From: Emiliania huxleyi CCMP1516
Lineage: Eukaryota > Haptophyta > Isochrysidales > Noelaerhabdaceae
Direction: 5' to 3'
NCBI RefSeq assembly: GCF_000372725.1
Contig: NW_005200170.1
Coordinates: 185,052 to 249,051, forward strand
Length of the DNA stretch: 64,000 bases
Shown here piece by piece: positions 9,640 through 19,609 of the stretch. Numbering within the stretch: position 1 is the first letter of the stretch; every line of letters starts with the position of its first letter. The position numbers and the translations under genes were made by a program. The notes beneath the pieces are model-generated. The model had not been told where the DNA came from. It saw only the letters and a program-made list of their open reading frames with translations, and did not search any database.

Positions 9640-10470
9640 GGGTCGGATGGGGCGTCGCTTGCCGCTGTGCCGCTCCTTCCCCACGCCGTGGGCTGGTCGG
9701 ACGTCGTGAGACCGGCACCGGTGCTGGCACTGCGCGATGCGTGTACAGTAGATCTAGTAGATCGTTGTGAGAGCGCCGCGGTAGACGCGTGCCGCTGGAT
9801 GCATCTGGGAGCGCTAGTCCCCGCCCCCCCTTCCCACACGTGGCCCTCTCACGCATGCCCTCACGCCACGCATGCCCTCACGCATGCCCGAAATGGAGAG
9901 CACAAATTGTCCGCCCTGTTCAATGTGTGTGTACACCAGTTTGTCGAGTACAACCAACCATGACAGCACAGTACAGTTGAAACAGCACAACAAAGTGGCT
10001 TTTGCCGCCACCACTCATGACTCGACGCGCTCTCGAGCACCAGCGACCAGGCACCTCACGGGCACGGCCCCCGCGCCCCGCGTCTCGCCTCTCCCCTCTG
10101 GCGTCTGGGCACACATAGTCATACACATAGCAATCATAGCTCCCCATTACCGGCGTCGCGCACGGGACATGGCGCGACAAAACGCGGGAGAAACGGGATG
10201 ACTGCGGGCCGTAGGCCTAGCCCCCCACCTCGCCGGTCGCCGCCGCCTCGGGATCGGCCACAGGCTCGGGTTGCGGCGAGAGACGCTCCAGCAGCCCGCT
10301 GCCGGCGCTCGCGCCCGAGCCTGTTCACGCGAGAGACGTGTCCAGAGAGATTCAGGCTGTGCACGCCGGCGGCGCTGTCCCACGGCCTGCGGCTCTCTGG
10401 CGGCGGGCGGCCTCGCTCGCTGGGCTGGCTCCGGCCGCCGGCAGCAGAGGCGGCGTGCCGGTCCCCAGCC
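9640..10470. other. Intergenic, no gene recognised
   Basis: Contains a short tandem repeat at about 9849-9895 (units around CACGCATGCCCT). Open frames at 10198-10509 look compositional. Nothing else is recognised. Confidence 0.4.
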
Positions 10471-10497
10471 CCCTCTCACACTGGTGAGCAAGGACCC

Positions 10498-10711
10498 GGT
10501 CAAGTTTGAGCTCGGGCTCGTGTCGATCGTCTACGACGGACACCTCTGTCTAGATGCCCCGACCAGCTGACCCATCCTCAGGCTAGCACACACGAACGAG
10601 TGCCCGTGTTCTCGAGTGCGCTAGCTTGAGGATGGGTCAGCTGGTCGGGGCATCTAGACAGAGGTGTCCGTCGTAGACGATCGACACGAGCCCGAGCCCA
10701 AACTTGACCGG
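10498..10711. repeat. Near-perfect palindrome: about 90-bp arms, about 33-bp loop
   Basis: 10498-10587 is the reverse complement of about 10621-10711 with two mismatches. The right arm is the last exon of the cystinosin-like gene (KFGLGLVSIVYDGHLCLD on the minus strand). The left arm gives the same peptide with one change (KFELGL) on the plus strand. Weaker similarity continues some 20 bp outward. A single strand could fold into a long hairpin. Confidence 0.9.
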
Positions 10712-12373
10712 GTCCCCGCTCACCTGCGAGAGAGAGGGGTGGGTCATAGCCAGAGAAGTGCGCGGGCCGTACACTAGAGCGGCTCTCCGCTCGCCGCGCT
10801 CCAGTCGTCCGAGCACCCCGCGTCGAGCAACAGCTGCCTGAACAGAAAGATGCGCGGGTTCGACAGAGAGGGTGTGAAGAGCAGCCCGCGTCGAGCCGCC
10901 GCTGCGTCAGCGAGAGCAAGCCGCCGCACAGGTCGAGGCACACCTAAACGAGAAGGGCGCGAGGCATAAGTGGAAAGCCGCGACCCTCCGCCGCGCAAGT
11001 CGAGGCAAACGTTGTCGATCGACCAACCGGCAGTCGAGCGGCGGCGCGCCTAGGACGGTTGAGAGGAGGTTCAGAGAGGGCCCAGAGAAGGTCCGGAGAG
11101 GACCAGCCGGCAGTCGAGCGGCGGCGCGCGTTCAGCAGCAGCTGCGGCAGGTACTTGACCAGCGTCACGCCCAGCTTGACCGCGGCGAGCGCGTTGAGGT
11201 ACGCCAGCCAGTCGAGCCACCGTATCGGGCGAGCCTACAGCAAGGCTCCGAGAGCTCTCGGAAGGTTGCCGGCGAGCCAGCCCAGCAAGCGTGCCGGACG
11301 AGCCGCCGCTAGGCCCGCGCCAACCGCCGCGCCGAGCAGAATGGCTGCGGAGGCGGCCTTCGCGGGGAGGGAGAAAGTCTGGCCTCCCCGCTCGTAGAGG
11401 AAGACCTGGGGCAGGTCCAGAGGCGGCTCAGAGGCGGTGCGGAGACGGGCTGCTTTCGGCACTCGTAGAGCAAGAGGCCTGCAGCAGCGTCACGGCGGAG
11501 ATGAGCAGCGCGTGCAGCGCGAAGAAGACGTCGTTCGGCCGCACCTGTTCTTGTGCATTGGCTGTGAGGCCACCAAGTCATCGTTGGCCGCACCTGGTCC
11601 CGGGTGGTGGCGTGAGATCGGGTGGTGGCGTGGAGGATTCGGCACTCGCGGCGCGAGGGAGGCGTCGGGTCGGTTGGCGCGGCGCCGCTGCTGTGGTGCG
11701 CCGCGAGGACCAGCCCCGGGTATACCTCGGTTGTGTCTCACCGAGCTCACCGAGCCTGCAGCTGCAGGACCAGCCTCTGCTAACCTCTCGGCTGTATCTC
11801 GGCTACATCTCGCCGCGCTGCAGTTGTGGTGCGCGTGGTGCGATCTCGCTTCCGCCGCGGACTCGCCAGGTCACGGTGACATCTGCTCTTCGCTCTCGCT
11901 GGGTAGGATAGGTGGCGAATATGTAAGTTAAATCTGCTCTCGCCCACCGCGCTGCTGCTGTGGTGAGCCGCGGCGTACTCGGCCTGCACGGTGGGGGAGA
12001 GGAAGAGGGCGAGGTTGAAGGCCGAGTAGCAGCCGAACGCAATCAGGTTGAGCAGCGCAAAGTCGAACGACAGCCCGACCACCGAACGGCGCACATAGTT
12101 TTGTATCGCCTGCGGGTAGAAGGACGCCGACCACGCCGCGAAATACGTCCAGCCGAGGACACCAGACAGGCCGCCCGAGATGGATGCTGGGCAAGAGCCG
12201 CTTGGCCGCCGCTCCGACGGCAGGCCGAGACCGAGGCCGAGGCCCAGGCACACGACGGCAGCGGCGAGCGCAAGGCGGGCGAGCTTTGCGCGGCGAATGC
12301 CGTCGGCGGACGAGCTGCCGACGGCCGCGCGCCACGACGGCTCCGAGGAGCGTCGCGGGTCTTGGAGAGCCAT
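10637..12373 (-). CDS. CTNS-like: Cystinosin-type PQ-loop transporter
   Basis: Lysosomal/vacuolar proton-coupled cystine exporter family, with seven membrane helices and two PQ loops. The start is the ATG at 12373. Exon 1 carries helix LARLALAAAVVCLGLGLGLGL and the first PQ loop GWTYFAAWSASFYPQAIQNY, then VVGLSFDFALLNLIAFGCYSAFN. Exons of 22, 34, 35, 13, 14, 14 and 28 codons follow at 11479-11544, 11304-11405, 11130-11234, 11011-11049, 10903-10943, 10795-10837 and 10637-10723. Joined, they read NDVFFALHALL, LYERGGQ, VKLGVTLVKYLPQLLLN (second PQ loop), STAGWSIDNVCLDLCGG and DPVKFGLGLVSIVYD, all colinear with animal cystinosins. All seven introns (49-80 bp) begin with a copy of the next exon; two use GT and five GC donors. 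The exit of exon 1 near 11600-11940 is uncertain, since extra tandem copies occur there. The C-terminus is short (GHLCLDAPTS) where the family continues with helix 7, and the gene ends inside a palindrome. Confidence 0.85.
10724..10794 (-). other. Cystinosin intron 7, starts with copy of next exon
   Basis: GC donor, 71 bp. 14 of the first 18 bases match the next exon (GCGAGCGG against GTGAGCGG). The acceptor is CTCTCGCAG. Confidence 0.7.
10838..10902 (-). other. Cystinosin intron 6, starts with copy of next exon
   Basis: GC donor, 65 bp. CTCGACGCGGG.TGCTC is shared with the next exon after a 3-base gap. The acceptor is CTGTTCAG. Confidence 0.75.
10944..11010 (-). other. Cystinosin intron 5, starts with copy of next exon
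   Basis: GT donor, 67 bp. 20 of the first 23 bases match the next exon (GTTTGCCTCGACTTG against GTGTGCCTCGACCTG). The acceptor is CTCGTTTAG. Confidence 0.8.
11050..11129 (-). other. Cystinosin intron 4, starts with copy of next exon
   Basis: GC donor, 80 bp. The first 29 bases equal the start of the next exon (at 11049) with one difference. The acceptor is CGTCCTAG. Confidence 0.85.
11235..11303 (-). other. Cystinosin intron 3, starts with copy of next exon
   Basis: GC donor, 69 bp. It opens GCTCGTCCGGCACGCTTGCT; the exon opens GCTCGCCCGATACGGTGGCT. Similarity runs about 38 bases. Confidence 0.75.
11406..11478 (-). other. Cystinosin intron 2, starts with copy of next exon
   Basis: GC donor, 73 bp. 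It opens GCCTCTTGCTCTACGAG; the exon opens GTCTTCCTCTACGAG. The acceptor is TGCCCCAG. Confidence 0.75.
11545..11593 (-). other. Cystinosin intron 1, starts with copy of next exon
   Basis: GT donor, 49 bp. It opens GTGCGGCCAACGATGAC; the following exon opens GTGCGGCCGAACGACGTC. The acceptor is AAGAACAG. Confidence 0.75.
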
Positions 12374-12449
12374 GTACCAGTGGCTTGCCGTCGGAGGGAG
12401 AGAATAGGCGACCTGCGCCGCCGCGCGAGTTGCCCACTCGCTACTCGCT

Positions 12450-12780
12450 AGTGTGGTGTACTCGGTTAGTGTGGGTAAACCATAGTACCGTATACGGTAC
12501 TATGAACAGAGAAGCCCATAAAAGTCGCCGCGGCAGTCCACGCCGAGCCGGCCTGCTGCCGGCTCGCACGGCAGCCTCGTCCTCTCGACCAGCCTCAACT
12601 TAGTAAAGTCAACATTTTGTCGCTGCAGCGTGCTCCGTGGCGAGCTGTGGCGGCGGTCGAAGTTCGCCCAGGTTCGGTGACGAGCGCCGGACGATAGTAC
12701 CGTCTCTGTTCGCCCTGTGCATGTCAGGCCAGGCTGCAGCAGGGCACTACCATCGTGCTGCCCTGCTGCAGCTGACGTCT
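12450..12780. other. Intergenic, no gene recognised
   Basis: A short palindrome (CATAGTACCGTATACGGTACTATG, about 12480-12503) stands out. The rest shows no coding or RNA signal that I recognise. Confidence 0.4.
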
Positions 12781-12784
12781 GCCG

Positions 12785-13137
12785 CCCATGATCTCTTCTT
12801 CGTTGCGTTACCAAAAGAAGGGGAAAGAAGCATATCTCAGTCGTTCTTCGCACGGCCATCGCAGAGCAGATTGTGAATGAACAGACAGACTCCGACGACG
12901 CCCCAAAACGTTGACTACTTGATCCGAGATAGCCCAAGCACTCATCACATGCGGCCATATCACCGTGGGTTACCGCTTCCCATCTGAACAGCGAAGTCAA
13001 GCACGGTCGAGCTCAGGTAGTACTTCCATCCGGGAGGGGGAGGGAAGGCTGAGTGCTGCATGTTTTGCCTCTTCCCATAAGTGGCGCCGGAACGGCGTCG
13101 GAAATTCCGCTGGTAAGGGGCACGCGTGCACTTTTGA
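12785..13137. repeat. Dispersed repeat, copy 2 (inverted relative to 1172-1795)
   Basis: Reverse-complement match to copy 1 as described there, without the ~300-bp internal segment. The match ends at about 13137, where the ART-like fragment begins. Confidence 0.85.
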
Positions 13138-13298
13138 ACACGGGCGTGGACATAAGTGCCTTCTCTGCCTTCCCGCACGAGAAGGAGTTTCTGTACCCGC
13201 CCCTGACGTACATGCACCCTACGGGCGAGACGCACAGGCTCGTGCGCGACCGCGTCGAGTTCCACGTCGTCGAGGTGGAGCCGTCCTTTCCTTCCTGA
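13138..13298 (+). pseudogene. ADP-ribosyltransferase (ART)-like C-terminal fragment
   Basis: About 50 residues with the C-terminal signature of mono-ADP-ribosyltransferases: DISAFSAFPHEKEFLYPPLTY, containing the ExE-type EKE and the PPLT motif, ending VVEVEPSFPS and a stop at 13298. Only this end of the domain is present, directly abutting a dispersed repeat, so it is a broken remnant of a larger gene. Confidence 0.55.
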
Positions 13299-13399
13299 TG
13301 GTGATCGAATGTACGCGTGTGTCATGTGCGCGCCGTGTGCGTGCACCGTGCGCGGGCGGTGGAGACTGTTTGGTTTGTAGCGTGGCATCAGTGGACGCC

Positions 13400-16300
13400 C
13401 CCCCCCCCCCTCCCCCCTCTGTCCTCAGCTGCGTCTACTACAAGGCTGCCACCGACACCGGCTCGTGCTCCGCCTTTTGCGAGCGCACCGGCGCCGCCCG
13501 CCTAGTAGTGGTGGCAACATGTAACTCCCATTCAGCAGATCGGACGCCGCGCACATGGCGGCTCCCGGCAGCACCCCCTCCACTCACCTGTGTGGAGGAG
13601 TTCAGCTTGCCTTGCCTTGCCTTAGGCACCTCCTGCGTCAGCTCCGTCTACATGAGCTCGCCCACCGATTGCGGCGCGAGATCAACCCGAGATTAGCCGA
13701 GAGCGGAGCACATGGGCATGGACATGGGGCGTGTGCGTGTCCACCGGCCGCGGCGTGCGCGCCTCTATCCCTCTTTGAAAGGGGGGGTCACATCTCGGGC
13801 ATGTCTCGGCTACCTCTCGGGGGGCGGTGTATAGGCTCCGGGGAGGGCCGCCTCGCCCCACCGCCTTATTGTGTGCGGAGGAGTTGACCTTACCCTTACC
13901 TTGCCTTAGGCTCCGGAGGGACGGTTGGGGTGGCGTGCTGGGTGACCAACGCGTGGGCGTGCGAGTGTGCTGCGCCAGCGTGCGACGAGGTCTGGCTGCG
14001 CGGAGAGAGGGCGGTCATATCTCGGCACACTTCGGGCACACTTCGACGTCGACTTCGGCTATAGGTGACGCAGTACGCGGCAGAGGCGTACGCGTCGTCC
14101 GAGTACGGCGGAGACTGGGCAGAGGAGGAGGCGGTCGGCCCGCCCTCGCACAACGAGGGCGACTGCGCGACGCTGAAGGCAGGCTCGTGGGCGCCCGCCC
14201 GGCGGGACCAAGGCACGTACCAGCTCACCGTGTCCTTCGCCTCGCCGGTGCGGGTGGCGGAGGTGGCGGTGCGCGAGCACGCCAACCCGCGCGAGGCGGC
14301 CGGCTTCCTGCAGAGGGTCGAGGCGTGGACGCAGGCCGAGGCGGGTCGAGGGGGGTGGGCGGTGGCGTGGGAGGGCGGGGACGACACGGCCTGCGGCTTC
14401 GACAAGGTCATCTCGCTCCTCGCGCCAACCGCCCTCACGAGCCGCATACGCCTCACGTCGCGGACAGACTCTGCGGCTTGGGAGTACGTAGATGCGGTGC
14501 GGGTGGTCGGCTGCGCGGGGGAGGCTCTGGGTGCCGCTTGCCGCCGCTCCCGCGAACCCCTCGCCGAACTCTCTCCGAGCTCACGCTTCTCGGAGCTTCT
14601 TAGGCGCTTGCGACTGCGCGTCGGACGGCGTGAGCGGCGGGGTGCCTACAGATCGTCCTGGCTGCGCTGTACACGTCGGGTCGTACGAGTTCTGCTACGT
14701 CGTCGACCCCTCGAGCTGCGGTAGCGACACCTCGTCCACCTTGTTCCGAGGCGCGGGCTGGCGTGAGTGTGCGTCCTCCACCCCGCCTCCGCCGCCGCCT
14801 CTGCCTCCGCCGCCGACGCGGCCGCCGCCGCCTTTGGCGCCTGCATTCGTTGTTGGCACGGGCTACTGCCGCGAGGGTGGCCAACCGGACGCTGTCACTT
14901 TCGAGGTATCGCAAGGCTGCGAGTCGTTGTTCGATTGCACGGCGCTCTGCCAAGGCGAAGTGACTTGCGCAGCCATCGCGTGGGCCGCTAGCCCTGATGA
15001 GAACCACGACGGCTGCAAGAATGCGGGGCTTCCGCGTTGCGTGCGCTACCTCACCAGCTCCGGTCAGGCGGCGGCAGGGACCTCTGCTTACGCGCAGGAG
15101 TACACGTGCTACTCCATGCTGCCACTGCCGCCCACATCCGACGGCCGCCTCAGCCGGTCGGACGCCCGCTGCGCCGCCCACGTGCTGCGGCACGACGCTT
15201 CGCTCGAGACATGCCACGACCTCAACCGCGACGGCCACAGGCGCCTCTTGGACTCACCTCCCAGACCGCCTGGCGACCGAGCCCTCCCCCCCCCCTCCCG
15301 CCTCTGTCCTCAGCTGCGTCTACTACAAGGCTGCCACCGACACCGGCTCGTGCTCCGCCTTTTGCGAGCGCACCGGCGCCGCCCGCCTAGTAGTGGTGGC
15401 AGCATGTAACTCCCATTCAGCAGATCGGACGCCGCGCACATGGCGGCTCCCAGCAGCACCCCCTCCACTCACTTGTCAGTGTGGAGGAGTTCAGCTTGCC
15501 TTGCCATAGGCACTTCCTGCGTCAGCTCCGTCTACATGCGCTCGTCCACCAACTGCCGCGCGAGCAGCAAGGTGACTTGCGTTGCGCCCCCGTCTCCCAG
15601 GCCCTTGTGGGAGTGAAGCCGCGTTCCTGTCGCTAGTCGTTTGGGCGTGGACAGGGATCAGGTCTGAACTAAGGTTACTACGACTAGGTGACGTGCGGAC
15701 GGCGTCACTCGTTGGCGTGCGAGTGTGCCGCGCCCGAAAGCAGCAGCGCAGATCTTTTGCCGGCGGACGACGGCGACGCGGACACCGAGCAGAGCGTGTT
15801 GCTCTTGGTTGCCATGCCCGCCTCCGCGCTTCTGTTGGTTTGCGCCGGCGCCGCGACTTGCTACAAGCGCCACGCCACGGTGAGCGTTTGCTCGCTCTCG
15901 GCCCTCTCTCACTCCAACGACCTCCCACTCCTCTCGCTCACCCCCTCTCTCCCCTTCCCCTTACCCCCCCCCCCCCACCTCCGCAGCGCCGCCGGGCGTT
16001 ATCTGGCGCCTCCTGCTGCCCCTTCCCCGCAAAGGCGCGCCGCGGCCCATCAACTCCCCGCGTCTCGGAGGTGAGCGTCACGCCTCCGCCTGACCTCGGC
16101 CTCGAACATCGGCCTAAAGCCTCGGAGCTGTGAAGAGTCGCAGCACACACGCGCGCACCCGCGGTGTCGGATCAGGTCAGCCTCTCGATCGACTACTCCG
16201 AGCGTCGAGCGAGCGCGCTAGGCGGGGGCGACGGCTTCAGCCCGGCTCGCGGGAGCGGCGTCCTCAGCATTGCCCACGCTAGCGGCATCTCCCTCTCCGA

Positions 16301-16751
16301 CTCCGACGCACACCCGCTCGATGTCGAGCCTTGCCCCGCCACCCCGCCCCCCGCCTACGTTGCGCCTCTCGCCGACGACGCCTCTTGCAGCCCGGTCTCC
16401 GCCCTTGCACGGCGGATACTGGACAAGGCCGGGGCGACGCCCGAGGACCGCTGCTCCCCTGAAGAGCTGCGGGCGGCGGCGGCCGCCGCGGCCGCCGCGG
16501 CCGCCGCGAAGGTCGGCGCCGTCAGTGGAAAAGAGGAGAGCCCGCTCGTGGGCGTCCGGCAGCGGCAGCGGGCGTGGTTGCACCGCGAGACGGAGAGCGC
16601 GTCCACGTGGCTGCATCGAGCAGAGGGCGCCGACGACACCGCCGGCACGTCGGGTCTCCAGTCAGACGCGGCGGATGACGCGTCTTCGTCGGCGACGCTT
16701 GCCCAATTTGCAGACATTCCGCCCATGATTCCGCCGCCGAATGCCGTTTGA
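13400..16751 (+). CDS. Predicted type I membrane glycoprotein with duplicated Cys-rich modules
   Basis: Multi-exon plus-strand gene; the start is not located and may lie left of 13400. Extracellular part, in order: a Cys-rich module (VLSCVYYKAATDTGSCSAFCERTGAARLV, then GTSCVSSVYMSSPTDC, then WACECAAP); a galactose-binding-like domain (from GTGACGCAG at 14066: YAAEAYASSEYGGDWAEE, VAEVAVREHANPREAAGFLQRV); an SYEFCYVVDPSSCG module (about 14605-14760); a PPPP linker; a PAN/apple-like Cys segment (CREGGQPDAVTFEVSQGCES, TCAAIAWAAS, about 14868-15110); and a second copy of the first module (15286-15740). Then come one membrane helix (VLLLVAMPASALLLVCAGA, about 15798-15855), basic residues CYKRH, and a cytoplasmic tail (about 16164-16751) with an Ala run and many Ser/acidic residues. 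The stop is at 16751. Introns are short, several ending CCTTAG or CTATAG. It may be a cell-surface lectin or adhesion receptor; the role is an inference. Confidence 0.6.
13401..13690 (+). repeat. Direct repeat, copy A, exon-intron-exon module
   Basis: Nearly identical over about 220 bp to 15286-15575, covering exon, intron (both with GCAGATCGGACGCCGCGCAC) and the next exon start. This shows a recent genomic duplication within the gene, including introns. Confidence 0.85.
15286..15575 (+). repeat. Direct repeat, copy B, exon-intron-exon module
   Basis: Partner of 13401-13690. The homology continues weakly to about 15735, where ACECAAP matches ACECAAP near 13975. Confidence 0.85.
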
Positions 16752-16759
16752 GTGTCTTG

Positions 16760-17940
16760 TCTGTGTGTGACTTGTGTGTCGCTCCTGTATCTGTTCATTG
16801 TATATGTGTACCTTATACGCCGCCATCTAAGCTTATACAGTTACGCCGCCATCTCCAAGCAAACGACTAACGTGTAACGAGGCCGGAGTGCAGGAGCTCG
16901 ATCTTAGTTCTTCCCTATCATTGAAAGAAGCAGAGCCAGCTCCCGCGATTTCTGTCCGCCCCGAAAATTTGCCCAGGCACGATCGTTTTGGTCGGCCCCT
17001 GGCCCCCCTGGCGGCTCCACGCTTGGCCGGCGGATGCCGCAGGGTCCGCAGCAGCCTGCCAGCAGGCCTGAGCGGTGGCTTGCGATGCGAACCGGCTGCG
17101 CCGTTTCCTCGGTGCCGGGTGCTGCGAGCGTCGAGCGAGTCGCCGGTGAGCCAGCCGCCACAGCTTCACCTGCCGGTCCACACACTCCCAGGCGCACGGA
17201 CGGACCCAGCGGCGTCGCGCACGCGTCTGAGCCACGCGTCGGAGATGCAATCAGACTCTGATTCAGGACTACCCAGCGTTCTGCTGCCCGTGGGCGGAAT
17301 GTACTGTTGCGAGGCGCCGCTGGTCGGCGGCGCGCGCCTTCTCGCTGTGTCGGCGCGCCGGGCTGCGCTTTGTGGCGAGCGGTGCGCTCCAGTTCCCTCG
17401 CTCCAGTTCCCTCGCTGGCGCATGTCCCTTTGAAGCCGCGGTGCGGCGCCTCTCGGTGGGCCCCGCTTTCGGCCCGGTCCAAGCTCACTCCACGGTGCGT
17501 CGTGATCGTGCTGGCAATGCGCCGCTGGCGCTCGTCAGCGCACACGGCCGTCGCGCTGCGTCCAGGCGCCAAGCGCACCAGTCACGTGCTGCCACCGACA
17601 GCGCCACACCACTGCATCACGTGCCGCGAGGAAAGCTGCGTCGCGTGAGTGGCGACTATCACTGCCGGCGCCTGGCGCCGGGTAGTGGTGTCGGGTTGGC
17701 GCCCGTCGACAGTCAGAGAGAGGGTCTGTGTGTCGATATGTGTGTTTGTGGCGTAGATCCTCCCTCTTGGGAGAGAGAGATAGTTTGTTGTCTCTTGGTC
17801 TTGGGTGTGACGCTGCAAGTGTGGAACATGCTGCTCGTGCGCCGAGGTTCTGCAGATGAGTTAGTACGATTTTCTTCTTTTTGGAGTTTTCTTCTTGGCC
17901 GTGCTGCAATCGCTTTGCCAAAGTCGATCGCAAGGTGGAT
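16760..17940. other. No gene confidently recognised
   Basis: Several frames are open on both strands. Short minus-strand pieces (RQVKLWRL near 17155) recall WD40 blades, but no run of blades can be built. A (GA)-rich and TG-rich stretch occurs at about 17720-17800. Confidence 0.35.
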
Positions 17941-17951
17941 CGAGCCGCCGC

Positions 17952-19598
17952 ATGGCCGGGGCCGGCGCCTCGACCGTCCACGTGCCGCCTCTGCCCAAGA
18001 AGCTGCGGGCCGAACCACACGAGGAGGAAATCGGGCCGGGCAAGCTGTACGCAGATGCGGCCGCGTTCAACGCCGACCACAGCCGTTGGGAGCAGGAGCG
18101 CGATGCACGCGTGCAGCAGATGGCGGAGCGCCAGAGAGCACAGAAGAAGCTCCACGAGCAGACTCGAGGGGAGCGAGACCGCAGTGCACGCCAGCGGCCG
18201 GCCGACGACGGCGTGCGGCGGGAGCAGCAGAGACAGCAGCAGCAGCGCGCAGTGCGCATGGAGTCTTTGACGACGCCGACATTCAAACTCTTCTTCCTGC
18301 TGGCCAATCTCACCCGGATGGTGGTGGAAGAGTCGGCGAGTGGCGTGAAAGAGCGCCTGTGGAGCGTGTGGGAGGGGCTGCTTGGGCGACGGCCGCCATC
18401 GTCGGCGACCGTTGACTACGTTGCGATCGACAATCCACGGCTGACGCTCGGAAACCGCATATTAGACGACAATTTGCAGTCAAGCCAGCGCGTTGCAAAG
18501 CTCCTTGAGGCAGGCGTGGATAGGGACGATCTGCTTCGGACTTCTAAAATCGACTTTGTGTTCATAGGACGACCGTATGGCGAAAGTGGAAGGGGAGCGT
18601 GCGTGCAGCTGTACACAGACAATGCCGGCAGCCCAACCCGCGTGGAGTGCTATGACGGCCAATGGGTATGGAACGGATCACGGCACAACTTCACCGGGAG
18701 GGGCCACGCAAAGTTCAGTGATGGGGAGTACAGCAACGGGGTGTGGTTCGAGTATCGATTGATGCAGGGAATTCGTGTACGCAACGGTCAGGAGGAGGTT
18801 GTGGAGCGCAGCGAGCGCGCAAAGAACTTCATCAAGCTTGGCCAGCCAGCCATGGCCAACTTTGTAGATCTCGACCATAAGAACGAGGAGGAGGAGATGG
18901 ATGAGTGGCTCTGTACTTTTGTCTTCAATGACGACGGGCGAAAATTGGACGGCTGTGAACTCACAGATGCTTTGCTGATTGAGTGGCGGGCCAGCTCAGA
19001 GTATCGAGACTTCCGTGCCTTTCACGAGGTTTACACCAAGCCGCTTTGGTGCGTGTCGGAAGAGCTCTACCGGACGCTGAGTGAGGACGTGATCGTGAAA
19101 AACAACCTCACGTGTGCGGGCTTCCCGCAGCTGCCCTACGAGTTTGCACGCGACGCGCTTTCGAACCATCTTCGCGCCAGCCACAGCCAGGCGCAGGAGC
19201 TTAAGGCCATGAGAGCTGAGCATGAGCGTCTGAAGTACAAGATCCCCGGCATCGAGGTCTGGGAGGGATTGTATCAGAAGTATTCCTCCGCGGAGCGCAG
19301 ACGGCTTTATGCAACAGACTACGAGCAGCTGCTTGAGGGTTCGAGACTGACACGAGATGGCCATGACCAGGCGTCCGAGCTGCCGGCCATGTATGCTTCA
19401 AAGGAACGTCTGGCTGGGCAGATCGACGGTCTGTCAGAGAAGATTGCAGGTCAGATTTGGCCGAAGTTGAAGGCGATGTCGCCCTTTGAGGTGCTGATGA
19501 ACGCGCCGTTGTACAAATGCGATGACAGCAACTACGACGAGATCACGCTTCAACGATTTGCTCGCCAGGAACGATGCAGTCAGATCATCTATAATTAA
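17952..19598 (+). CDS. Intronless protein with MORN-like motif, function unknown
   Basis: About 548 residues from the ATG at 17952 (MAGAGASTVHVPPLPKKLRA) to the TAA at 19598. There is a charged coiled-coil N-terminus (RWEQERDARVQQMAERQRAQKKLHEQ) and a Q-rich stretch. A MORN-like segment follows, with repeated Y/W.G spacing: VECYDGQWVWNGSRHNFTGRGHA (about residues 236-258), then KFSDGEYSNGVWFEYRL. The C-terminal half is mixed alpha/beta (FRAFHEVYTKPLWCVSEELY, LKYKIPGIEVWEGLYQKYSS). The 3' part (18400-19600) is visibly less GC-rich than its neighbours, has no introns and ends in AT-rich DNA, so it may be a recent arrival or a retrocopy. No homologue is recognised. Confidence 0.65.
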   Translation: MAGAGASTVHVPPLPKKLRAEPHEEEIGPGKLYADAAAFNADHSRWEQERDARVQQMAERQRAQKKLHEQTRGERDRSARQRPADDGVRREQQRQQQQRAVRMESLTTPTFKLFFLLANLTRMVVEESASGVKERLWSVWEGLLGRRPPSSATVDYVAIDNPRLTLGNRILDDNLQSSQRVAKLLEAGVDRDDLLRTSKIDFVFIGRPYGESGRGACVQLYTDNAGSPTRVECYDGQWVWNGSRHNFTGRGHAKFSDGEYSNGVWFEYRLMQGIRVRNGQEEVVERSERAKNFIKLGQPAMANFVDLDHKNEEEEMDEWLCTFVFNDDGRKLDGCELTDALLIEWRASSEYRDFRAFHEVYTKPLWCVSEELYRTLSEDVIVKNNLTCAGFPQLPYEFARDALSNHLRASHSQAQELKAMRAEHERLKYKIPGIEVWEGLYQKYSSAERRRLYATDYEQLLEGSRLTRDGHDQASELPAMYASKERLAGQIDGLSEKIAGQIWPKLKAMSPFEVLMNAPLYKCDDSNYDEITLQRFARQERCSQIIYN

Positions 19599-19609
19599 AA
19601 TTAATTCTT

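Noticed and set aside
16888-17640. Possible WD40-repeat gene on the minus strand
   Set aside because: Only isolated matches such as RQVKLWRL. No two adjacent blades and no consistent frame.
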